Source of the DNA: Sternotherus odoratus
Lineage: Eukaryota > Chordata > Testudines > Kinosternidae
Assembly (NCBI GenBank): GCA_032164245.1
Contig: JAVMKO010000010.1
Coordinates: forward strand, 43,608,848-43,672,847
Length of the DNA: 64,000 nucleotides
Direction: 5' to 3'
Translations under genes and position numbers: made by a program
Notes under the pieces: generated by a model
What the model was told of the DNA's origin: nothing
Database searches by the model: none
The model's input: the letters and a program-made list of their open reading frames with translations, nothing else
Part shown: positions 55,647 through 64,000 of the stretch, piece by piece
Layout of the letters: every line of letters begins with the position of its first letter
Numbering within the stretch: position 1 is the first letter of the stretch

Positions 55647-56725
55647 GTAAGAAAAACTATACCTGGTATTTCTGTTCTGTCTCCAGGATTTCCACATGAT
55701 TTCAAATGCAAAAGGAGCACTTTTAGCATAAGACATGCTCAAGGCATAAAGGAAGAAAATATATTCTGTCCCCTCCTTTTCCCTCGCAGTTTAAGGAAAT
55801 AAGATGTAATTCACTATCCCTGTGGGCATTGGAGTTAATGTAAAGATCATAGTGCCATGTAAACAGAGGATTGGAGTCTGCCCACAGTGCCACATTTAAA
55901 CCAACATCACATGAAATAAGGTTCTGTTTTGGCTGCTCTCTGTGAAAGGGCATTACAGCTTGCTCCTGACCTCAGTTGCACTCTGCTGCTGACCTGTATA
56001 AATCACGCACGGTCGCGTAACACATGGGCTGGCTTCCCATGCCTGTACTTCTAAGAACCTGCCGTTGGTAGCATGCACATCAAACAAACCGGTATGTGTT
56101 GGTCGTTCTGTTTCTATTTCATTAATGTCCAGCAGGCTGCTCTTCCTGCAAGCAGTGGACAAAGCAGGCAGCTGCCAAATGATGTGATAAGGGAGCATCG
56201 CACAACTTTAAACAACCATGTTCCCTAATTGATCAGTAACGTAACAACGAAACAATATTAACTGGGATGACTTTAAGTGAGGTGTTACTATACTAGCTGT
56301 CTATTGGCTTTGAACAGCATATAGGGTAGGACTTCAGTGTTCAGTTGAACATCTGCTCATCTTCCTCAGAGTTCTGAATAACTTCTTTTTTACCATGGAT
56401 CAAGCGTAGCTTGAAGTTTATCCCCATCAAACAAATGCAGTTCAGAATTCATGTATGTAGAAAATGCATATTAAATGCAACCAAAGCAAAGAATGTCATG
56501 TACAAGATGGAAATTGGGATGTCTGACCGGATTTGACCCTGCGTGTACTGGAATCGCCTTTCCTGCTAACTACATTGGTGAAAGAGTGGTGGGGCTTGAC
56601 CAAGTTTCAGCTGGAAGTGCCCGGGTGGGACATGCTTTCTGTGTGTGTGACCAGCAAACCATATTGTATCTTTAATTTCACCTACCCTGTGTCCCACCTA
56701 AATGAGCTTTTTCTCTCTCCTCCAG
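55647..56725 (+). other. ANKS3 intron
   Basis: Nothing recognisable on either strand. Confidence 0.55.
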
Positions 56726-56807
56726 GGAGCCTGTGTATGGCTATACACCTCTGATGGAAGCAGCTGCTTCTGGCCATGAGATAATTGTCCAGTATCTTCT
56801 CAATCAT
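56726..56807 (+). CDS. ANKS3: ANKS3 coding exon 4 (ankyrin repeat)
   Basis: An 82-nt exon with acceptor TCTCTCCTCCAG and donor AATCAT/GTAAGT. It encodes GYTPLMEAAASGHEIIVQYL, residues 164-191, another ankyrin repeat. Joins exon 3 (AA|G) and ends in phase 0. Confidence 0.97.
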
Positions 56808-59256
56808 GTAAGTGTCTGATAAATAAATCCTAGAATCTTTAGGGTCCAGTCTTACAGTCAGGAGAACACCGGACGTGAGAGATGTGCCTTTCAAAGGGTT
56901 ATATTTCCTGGCTGTTGCTCTCCACTACAAGTCCTCTCTGGTGGTAGGTCACAGCCTCATTTTGTTGTTTTGTGGGGTTGACTGTCTATATATCTGTTAT
57001 TTAATAAAGCAGAGCGATCTCAAATCCAAACTAACCTCTCTCCACAGCATGTATCTTCCCTAACAGACCATGTATGTTTCCAGCATAGAATCTCTGCTCT
57101 TTCCTTTTGGTGTAATTCCATTTTTCCAAAGGGGATGAAATGCTCCTTTTTTCTCTCCTTTCTAATACATATTTTGTTGCTAAAGAAACCAAAAATAACT
57201 TCCAAATTCCCACAGCCTATTTCTGACTCACTATGTGCCTAACCCTTATTAAAACACTAGCCCATTTCCAAGGCAAAATTTCTACTTCTGCTTTCCAGAG
57301 GTGATTGGTTGGTTGGTTTTTTTTCTCCTTGCATTGGACACATCCAACAAATGTAGCCAGGGCTCCTGTGGTCAGCAGCGTTGTGTCCTTCTGGACACCC
57401 TGTTGCTGTGGGAGTCTTAGCTAGCTGTAGCTTTTAGCAAAAAATCTTTTTTACCTGAGAGTGGCTAGCAGTTGGAGCCCCAGTCCAGGAGATTGTGACC
57501 GGGCCGTGAAAACTTACACTACATAAGCTCTAGGCTGGATTGCTGCACCTTTCTATGCCTAGGGATAAGCACTTCAAATATGATAAAGCTTCAGTTTTTC
57601 CAGAATACAGCAACATCATAGCTGTCTGCTCATAAGCTGGTTCCCAAAGACTATCAAGTCAAGTTCAAGAGCTCTGCCCTTCCTTATGCCCCTCCATAGA
57701 ATTAGCCCAAGACACTTTGAGAGCATGTAATGATGCTCTCCCATCTCCGCTGCTTTTCCAGGAACTAGAAAGCTGTCATTCCAAGGGTGGGGGTGGGGCA
57801 GAAGTTGGCACTTTCTCAACAATATTGCTAATTAGGCTACAATGCTTATTAACCGAGGAGACGAGACCCCCATCTCATGGCCTTGAGACCAAAAATCAGC
57901 AGTGAAGAGCTCTCAAATACAATCAGTGGTTCTGGTAGAAGCAGTTGCAGAACCCTAGTGTGTGTAAAATAACTGTTAAATAAAATTAGCTCCTCTTGTT
58001 AGATACCATGGTGAGGAATTTCCCCCTTCTCTCTACAGCATCTCTTGCCTTAGAGGTGAAGTCCTGCTCTGTTGCCCCATGCACCAAGGGCACTGTTTGT
58101 TTCATCTGAGCGAGGGTTCAGACAGATGCTTAAATGGGAACATGGCGGCACAGGCTGTCGTCTTTAGTCTGTGAGCTGGAGAGCAGCACAGCATGTCCAG
58201 CAATTAAAACAATCATGGAATGAATTGTGCCTACTCAGCTCCTTCTGTCCAGCCTAGGAGAGGAGAAGCAATTTGTTCAGTGACTCTAACCTGAGCAGGA
58301 CTGTCCCTATTGTTTTGGATTTGAAACTCTGATCCAGGCAGGGCTCAGCCTGTGGGGCTACCATCCTGACCGGCTTCTGGAATATCAATAGAAGTGTTGG
58401 TAATGAGATTAACGCCCTAATAGTGTGAGGGCTGGTCTACGCTACCACTTCAGTTGATGTAACTTCTGTTGCTCAGAGGGGTGAAGAAGACACTCCCCTG
58501 AGCGATGCCAGTTACAGCCACCTAAGCTCTGTAGCACTGTCAATGGGAGATGCTCTCCCGCTGGCATAGCTTCTGTGTCTCAGGGAGGTGGAGTAATTAT
58601 GCTGATAGAAGAGCACTCTGTTAGCCTATTGCATCTTCACCAGACATGCTACAGTGGCGCAACTGTGCTGATGTAGCGCCGTAGTGTAGACTTGTCCCTG
58701 AAATGATCTAGACACTCTGGGCAAGTCAGACTCTGGAGGCTATTGAAACAGCCCTTGTTTGTAGCCTTTTTGACTCAAAAGTATGATGTCCGTTAAATAT
58801 CTGATTCACCCCTAGGAGATCGTATCTGGTGCTTGTAGGCCTGTGTATTCTGTCTAGCAGGCATCTTCTACCTCAGTCCTAATGTCTGAATATTCAGCCC
58901 TCTTGGCTTCTAACTGCAGTGAGCCCCTTTATAAGATTTAAACGTAATTTGCATAGCAACTTTGTTCAGAAAGATGAAGCAAAGAAGAAATAACCAGCAG
59001 CAGATCAAGCAAGATTCTGGTGGTGAGCTATTGGGCTATTGTGATGAGAGAGCAGACAGCAAATCATGAGGTGCAGTAGCATTGAGAAGAGACTCGGAAT
59101 TTATCCATAAAGGAGACTTACTCCTCTCCTTGTCTGCCTTTTTAAACCATCTGGAAGGGTATCTTGATGGAATACAAAAGTTTTTCGGTTCCCTTGAATT
59201 GTATGTGGTGTCCATTCAGAACACGCACACCAGAAGTATGCATTCCCTTCCCTCAG
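56808..59256 (+). other. ANKS3 intron
   Basis: Contains one MITE (58,428-58,699). I see nothing else recognisable; short ORFs are chance. Confidence 0.55.
58428..58699. mobile_element. MITE of the 'GGTCTACACTA' type
   Basis: Left end AGGGCTGGTCTACGCTAC and right end GTAGTGTAGACTTGTCCCT are imperfect inverted repeats. Inner arms pair partly around GATGCTCTCCCGCTGGCATAG. Non-coding. Confidence 0.7.
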
Positions 59257-59392
59257 GGCGTGAAGGTGGATGTGAGAGAGAACACAGGAGTCACAGCCCG
59301 GACTCTGGCCATAAAGTATGGACACATGAAGATCGTGGGGCTGATAGACCTACATGCGGCTCCTGTGCCCAAAGTCTTCTGCAGGGGCCCAG
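59257..59392 (+). CDS. ANKS3: ANKS3 coding exon 5 (last ankyrin repeat)
   Basis: A 136-nt exon with acceptor TTCCCTCAG and donor CCCAG/GTAAAT. It encodes residues 192-237: GVKVDVRENTGVTARTLA and KYGHMKIVGLIDLHAAPVP, ending the ankyrin block. Starts phase 0, leaves one base. Confidence 0.97.
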
Positions 59393-59718
59393 GTAAATGA
59401 TACCTCCTGTATGTTCACGATAAGGGAAGGTGCTTGGGGAAGAGGCTGTTGCTGTTTTCTAGTGCAGTGATTACGTGGACATGATACTTTGAGTATCTCC
59501 TGGAAACCCCTCTCCTTTAAACAGTAGTGGAGTCCCGGATGGGAGCCCTGGCTGGTGCAATGGGAGCCTGGCAATAAGCTTCTGCTCCAGTCAACTATTG
59601 CTTGCTCATCTGTTGCTGTTTCACTGTTTTCCCCACTGCTTTTAAAGGGCCAGTAGCAAATCAAAGATGTAAGTAGCTGGAGGTGCTGTGCAGCTAACGG
59701 TCTGTGCTTGGCCCACAG

Positions 59719-59880
59719 GAAAATACTGTGAAGATCTGAGCTCCTCGGATGAATCGTGCTCCGCCCCCCAGAGACAGAGGCCAGTTCGTAAGACCAAGGG
59801 CCCCAGTATCCACGAGGGGCCCCAGGCTTTGGCTAAGATAACAGCTGTCGGAATTGCAGGGAAGAAGCAGTCTTGCTGTG
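59719..59880 (+). CDS. ANKS3: ANKS3 coding exon 6 (linker)
   Basis: A 162-nt exon with acceptor TGGCCCACAG and donor TGTG/GTGAGT. It encodes residues 237-291: KYCEDLSSSDESC, QRQRPVRKTKGPSIHEGP and QALAKITAVGIAG, matching the conserved serine-rich linker of human ANKS3 (YEDLSSSDESC, SIHEGPRALARITG). Confidence 0.96.
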
Positions 59881-62404
59881 GTGAGTGTGGGCCGGGGAAT
59901 CTAACCATGAGGCTTCTTCCTCATCTCAGGGGTGCCACGGTACTCCTTTGCTGTTACTCTGGCGCCAGCACATCCCTGCTCCTTTAGATTGGACCTTCCT
60001 GCATGGCTCCTACTGCTGCCAACACTGAGCGAACACCCGTCATTTCAGGGGCTGAAAACCAGCTCTAAAAACCATCTCCCAGCTGATCCATGATGGGGGT
60101 GAATTTACTTACCAGCTGAGAATGCCCTTCAGTGTCCTCTCCATCTCTGCTTGCTGTCTTGAGATTGGCCCCTCTTCCCAGGATAGACTGAGGAGTCACA
60201 GAACCATTTACAAACCAGCAGGAGTGTTGGGAGAGATTCAAGACAGGCCAAACAGCAGGAATGATTAAACTAATCTCCCAGGTTCAGGGCCAGGTGAGTT
60301 GTATCTGCCTGAGCAATGGGGAAAAAACTTCCTGCTGCAATGGAAATTGGCGAGGTTGGCCATGTGACGGGCTGGGTTTAAACATTAACCACTCCATGAA
60401 AGTGATGGGCTTACCTTGTTGGATGCATGGCGTGGAGTGGTGATAACCAGTGAATCTAGCCAGCTACCTGGTTATCTTAGATGGCCAAGAATATTGAGTT
60501 GTATTGAAGAAAAAATACCAACCCTCAGATACCCTTGAGCTTGAACTGACCTTATTTTAATGTTGTTCGGGCTAGTGAAGAAATGCGCTGCTGTCTGGTA
60601 CTTTCTGTTGGTGTAGCCTGATGCTATTACTGGAAGGTGATTGTAATCAAATGCTCAAACCACCAGCTGCAGAAATTCACAGAATGCTGACCCAGAAACT
60701 CGGGGCAGTGAGCAAATACTCCAAGCTCAGTAAGCCGGAGGTGCGTCTCCTGCAAGACTGGTTATGTTCGATCCTCTTAGATACAGGCATCTGGCTAGAG
60801 CAGCGGTGGGGAACCCTTTTTCTGCCAAGGGCTATTTGGATATTTATAACATCATTCGCGGGCCGCTCTCCTTCCCCCCCCCCTCCCCCCCCCCCTCCCG
60901 CGCCCAAGGAAGCCCAGTCTGGCAACGGCAGCGGGGAAACTCTAAAGCCGCAGCGGGCTGAGCGCTTAGCCCACTGCCGCTTTAGACACATTTATGTTGC
61001 TACTAGTGTAAAAGCCCGTGGACACGGGCCAAAGTGCTTAGGGAAGAGGAGCTGGGGGTCAGATGTGGGGGACCAGGCCTTCTCCCACACCAGCTTCCCT
61101 CCCCCTCACTGAGTCAGCTGGTCTGTCTCCCCTGTCTGCCAGGCTCGGGCCCACAACACATGTCTCCTGGGTTTTGCAAACCTCAGGTAGGACACATACA
61201 CCACCCCTGCCTGGCGAACCTACCCCCCCCCCCCCCCGGCCTATTCTCCTCCCCCCCCCCCCCCACCTGACCCGGCCCACCCAACCTAATCTCCTCCCCC
61301 AGCCTAACCTCCTCCCCTCCCCACCCATCCCTGCCTGCCCACCCCACTATTGGGGGTGATCTTCCTTTACCCCCGCCCAGCCTCCCCCCATCTAACCTCC
61401 TTCCCACCCCTGCCTGGCCCATCCCACCAGACCTAACCTCCTCCCCCCTCCCAATCCCAACCCAGCCTCCTGCCCCCCATGCCTGACCTGCCCAGCCCAG
61501 CCTCCCCCCCACCAAACCTCCTTCCCTCCCGCACCCAGGCCTCGCCCACCCCATCCAGCCTAGTCTCCTGCCCGCCCAACCTGGCCTCCCCCCCCCACCG
61601 CCCCCTTGCCTGCCCCCCAGCCCAGCCTCCCCCCACACACACACCCTTGACCCCTCCAAACCTATCTGCACACCGCGCCCTGCCCTGCCCGGGCCTACGT
61701 GGAGCGCCCGCCTGGTCCTGCTGCTCCAGACACGACTCGCTGGGAGGGGAAGATGGAGCGACGCGCCCCCAGCCCTCAGGGAGATGCTCTGTGGCAGCGC
61801 CGCACCTGCGTACTCGCACCACCACCCCCGCCCCACCTCGCCCCCCCACGCCCCCTTGACCCCTCCATACCTATCCGCACCCCCCCCCCCCCCCCCCGGC
61901 TGGTCGCCCGCCCGCTGCTCCGGACGCGACTCACTGGGAGGGGAAGACGGAGCGACGCACCCCCAGCCGTCCGGGAGATGCTCTGTGGTAGTGCTGCACC
62001 TGCGCACCGCCACGTCTCTACTGAGCATGACGGCTTCACACCCGTAGCCTTTTATTATAGGATTAAAAAAGCTCCTAGGTTTATTGATTTTCGAGACCCG
62101 CCTGCGGGCCGGACCGAATGATCTCACGGGCCTTATACGGCCCGCAGGCCGGACGTTCCCCACCCCTGGGCTAGAGCATGGTCAGTGACCAGTGTTGATC
62201 TTGTATGCGCAGAGAGCTATTAGGCTTCCATGTTCCTGGTAATTTTGTTCGTTGTTCAAAGGGGAATAGAAGCTGGTTATTTTAAAATTTTGATTTCTTC
62301 CCCTGATTGCCTTCAGATCCCTGGACACTTGCTGGCAGCTGCTGCTCCCCATTTGGGAGCTGCAGCCTGTCTGGTAACTTGCATTCTCATCTCTTTGCAT
62401 ACAG
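59881..62404 (+). other. ANKS3 intron carrying a large hAT element
   Basis: More than half is the hAT element at 60,801-62,168. I see nothing recognisable in 59,890-60,790 and 62,180-62,400. Confidence 0.6.
60801..62168. mobile_element. Non-autonomous hAT element with long C-rich tandem arrays, 8-bp TSD
   Basis: Inverted ends CAGCGGTGGGGAACCC and GTTCCCCACCCCTG. They are flanked by the perfect 8-bp duplication GGCTAGAG (60793-60800 and 62169-62176). Sub-terminal 'gggctatttgga...cgcgggcc' and 'ggcccgcaggccgga' blocks are typical of this family. Between them about 1 kb is C-rich tandem text (CTCCCCCC, CCTGCCC, CCAGCC units). A block of about 110 bp containing GACTCGCTGGGAGGGGAAGA and GGAGATGCTCTGTGG is repeated with changes (61,733 and 61,928). 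Long ORFs here (up to 326 codons) are composition artefacts. Confidence 0.94.
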
Positions 62405-62530
62405 AGCAGGTCCCTCCGCAGGGCTACGTTACGTTCAGTGACGATGGTAGCTTTGACGGGGAGGATCTCCGGTTCCGGGATGTCACCTCTCCAATCAACG
62501 AGCAAGATGTGGACAGTAGCAGCAGCAGGG
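62405..62530 (+). CDS. ANKS3: ANKS3 coding exon 7 (linker)
   Basis: A 126-nt exon with acceptor TCTTTGCATACAG and donor AGGG/GTAGGG. It encodes residues 291-333: PPQGYVTFSDDG and RFRDVTSPINEQDVDSSSS, matching PPRGYVTFN and CRDVTSPINERDVESSSS of human ANKS3. Phase fits exons 6 and 8. Confidence 0.96.
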
Positions 62531-63442
62531 GTAGGGCATGGTCTCTGAGGAGGGTCTAGCTTTCAGTGACCTGGGGTTGAGAAGTGCCTCAGAGCTTGCA
62601 TGTTTCCTTTCTCCTCTTCCCACCTCTAAGTCTGAAGAGCTCTGAGGAAGGCATCTTGCCTGAGATTCAAGCAAGAAAGGGGGCACTCCATCAGTGGCAT
62701 AGATTCTGTCCTGCCATCCCGGAGGAGAGTGAAATGCCGTGATGGAAGGAGGAGAGAGGGGTAGAAGGAAAATAAGTGCCATCCATCTGCACTGGCCTTC
62801 TGTTAAGAACATTGGGAGACCTCTCCTGGGTGCTTAGAGACAAGAACACAGACTTACCTGGTAGCCCCATGCACTAAAACCGGGATAGGCAACCTGTGAC
62901 ACACGTGCCAATGGCAGCAAGTGAGCTGATTTTCAGTGGCACTCAGACTGCCCAGGTCCTGGCTACCGGTCAGGGAACTCTGCATTTATATTTAATTTTA
63001 AATGAGGCTTCTTAAACATTTAAAAAACTTTACATACAACAATAGTTTAGTTATATATTATAGACTTGTAGAAAGAGACCTTGTAAAAAGTTAATGTATT
63101 ACTGGCATGTGAAACCTTAAATTAGAGTGAATAAATAAAGATTCGACACACCACTTCTGAAAGGTTGCTGACACCTGCCCTAAAACATGCACCCATTACT
63201 GCAGTCAGTGATGCTAACTGGCTATAAATCTGTCCATTAACTTATTGCACTGAAACTACCTGACACCCACTGGCAGTGGTATGGGGAAGGACAGGTGCCC
63301 CTGCTCCAGACATGATACTCTCCACGCGCTCCTCAGAGTAACCTCTTCATCTGAGCAGCTGCTGCCCTCAGACTCAGGCTGGATGTCTCTGTGAGGTGAG
63401 AAGAAGCAGGGACTCATTGTTTTCTTTTCTGCTCCCCTCCAG
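62531..63442 (+). other. ANKS3 intron
   Basis: Contains a hAT MITE (62,880-63,177); nothing else recognisable. Confidence 0.6.
62880..63177. mobile_element. Non-autonomous hAT element, 8-bp TSD
   Basis: Ends CCGGGATAGGCAACCTGTGAC and GAAAGGTTGCTGACACCTG are imperfect inverted repeats. The flanks CACTAAAA (62872-62879) and CCCTAAAA (63178-63185) are a near-perfect 8-bp duplication. A/T-rich interior. Confidence 0.85.
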
Positions 63443-63558
63443 AAGAGAATGCTTTCTTCACCAACAACTTGGACACCATCAGGAGCAGCAGCAGCAGCAG
63501 CGAGTGTCTGCCCAAAGCCCTGGGGGTCAGCAGTGAGGGCTCCCTGGAGAGCAATGAG
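63443..63558 (+). CDS. ANKS3: ANKS3 coding exon 8 (linker; last exon in window)
   Basis: A 116-nt exon with acceptor GCTCCCCTCCAG and donor AATGAG/GTGAGG. It encodes residues 333-371: NAFFTNNLDTIRSSSSSSE and KALGVSSEGSLESNE, parallel to the human serine run and SSEASVESNE. Ends in phase 0. The rest of the linker, the SAM domain and the coiled coil lie beyond the window. Confidence 0.96.
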
Positions 63559-63699
63559 GTGAGGCTTTTATCTCTTCTTGGTCACTGCTGTTGGTGGAAC
63601 ATGGGAACTCACAAATACCTCAGCCATGACTTTACATTTGCGGTGAGATTGTAGGATCCAGGGACAGGAGGTGAGAACAATATGATGGGGAGCTAATTT

Positions 63700-64000
63700 A
63701 GCTACAACTGATCAGGAATAAGATCTTGGAGTCGTCATGCATAGTTCTCTGAAGATGTCCATGCAGTGTGCAGCAGCAGTCAAAAAAGCAAACAGGATGT
63801 TAGAAATCATTAAAAAAGGATAGAGAATAAGATGGAGAATATCTTATTGCCTTTATACAAATCCATGGTGTGCCCACATCTTGAATACTGCATACAGATG
63901 TGGTTTCCTCATCTCAAAAAGGATATACTGGCATTAGAAAAGGTTCAGAGAAGGGCAACTAAAATGATTAGGGGTTTGTAACTGATCCCATATGTGGAGA
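63700..64000 (+). mobile_element. CR1 LINE fragment, continuing past the right edge
   Basis: Plus-strand CR1 pol tail: 'gatcttggagtcgtcatgca', 'aaagcaaacaggatgttaga', 'gtgcccacatcttgaatactg' and 'agaaaaggttcagagaagggcaactaaaatgattagggg' are standard landmarks. Frames are broken. Lies in the ANKS3 intron after coding exon 8. Confidence 0.88.

Noticed and set aside
61183..62163. A 326-codon minus-strand ORF and several shorter ones
   Set aside because: They are C/G-rich tandem text inside a hAT element; Gly/Arg/Pro-rich in every frame.
1..64000. CRISPR arrays, tRNA or rRNA genes, phage or plasmid features
   Set aside because: Tandem repeats here are minisatellites and microsatellites without spacer structure; tRNA-like segments are MIR heads. 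The DNA is eukaryotic nuclear sequence.

Overview
This is nuclear DNA of a vertebrate, most likely a sauropsid and probably a turtle. The evidence is spliced orthologues of vertebrate genes with long introns, several CR1 LINE fragments, MIR-type SINE relics, a tyrosine-recombinase (DIRS-like) retrotransposon, many hAT and other MITE families with clear target-site duplications, and solo LTRs. The turtle assignment is an inference from the repeat mix, not a proof. Nothing prokaryotic is present: no operon, ribosome binding site or CRISPR array.

Two protein-coding genes account for essentially all convincing exons, and they diverge head to head from a GC-rich, CpG-rich promoter island at about 50.7-51.8 kb. 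On the plus strand, ANKS3 (ankyrin repeat and SAM domain protein 3) runs rightward. Eight coding exons between 54,490 and 63,558 encode about the first 371 residues (ankyrin block plus linker); the SAM domain must lie past the right edge. On the minus strand, the neighbour is recognised as DNAAF8 (C16orf71/DAAP1, a factor for axonemal dynein). Eleven coding exons run leftward from 48,775 to 1,302, and all are compatible in splice phase when joined (2,139 nt = 713 codons), with the end still outside the window. The last three exons lie beyond the end of the human protein as I recall it. The same head-to-head arrangement is known on human 16p13.3. Both genes act at cilia, and a near-perfect palindromic RFX X-box sits in the shared promoter, which fits joint ciliary regulation.

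Layout from left to right: 0-4.4 kb holds the two most distal DNAAF8 exons, a candidate solo LTR, a CR1 copy and a hAT element. From 4.4 to 25.6 kb is one large DNAAF8 intron. It is filled with a solo LTR, MIR relics, a hAT element, a 3.35-kb DIRS-like retrotransposon that has lost its reverse transcriptase but keeps an intact-looking tyrosine recombinase, a nested stack of DNA transposons, and a MITE carrying a 1.45-kb GC-rich minisatellite that reverses orientation. From 25.6 to 48.8 kb is the body of DNAAF8, with introns carrying a CR1 split by a solo LTR, a second degenerate DIRS gag, two more LTR candidates, a CR1 and a MITE with a perfect internal 97-bp duplication. From 48.8 to 54.4 kb are the shared promoter, two older CR1 copies, a MITE and a hAT element. 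From 54.4 to 64 kb is the 5' half of ANKS3, with a 1.37-kb hAT element full of C-rich tandem repeats in one intron and a CR1 running off the right edge.

I did not find a convincing new system. The points most worth a second look are the DNAAF8 C-terminal extension, the X-box in the bidirectional promoter, the RT-less DIRS derivative and the inverted minisatellite.
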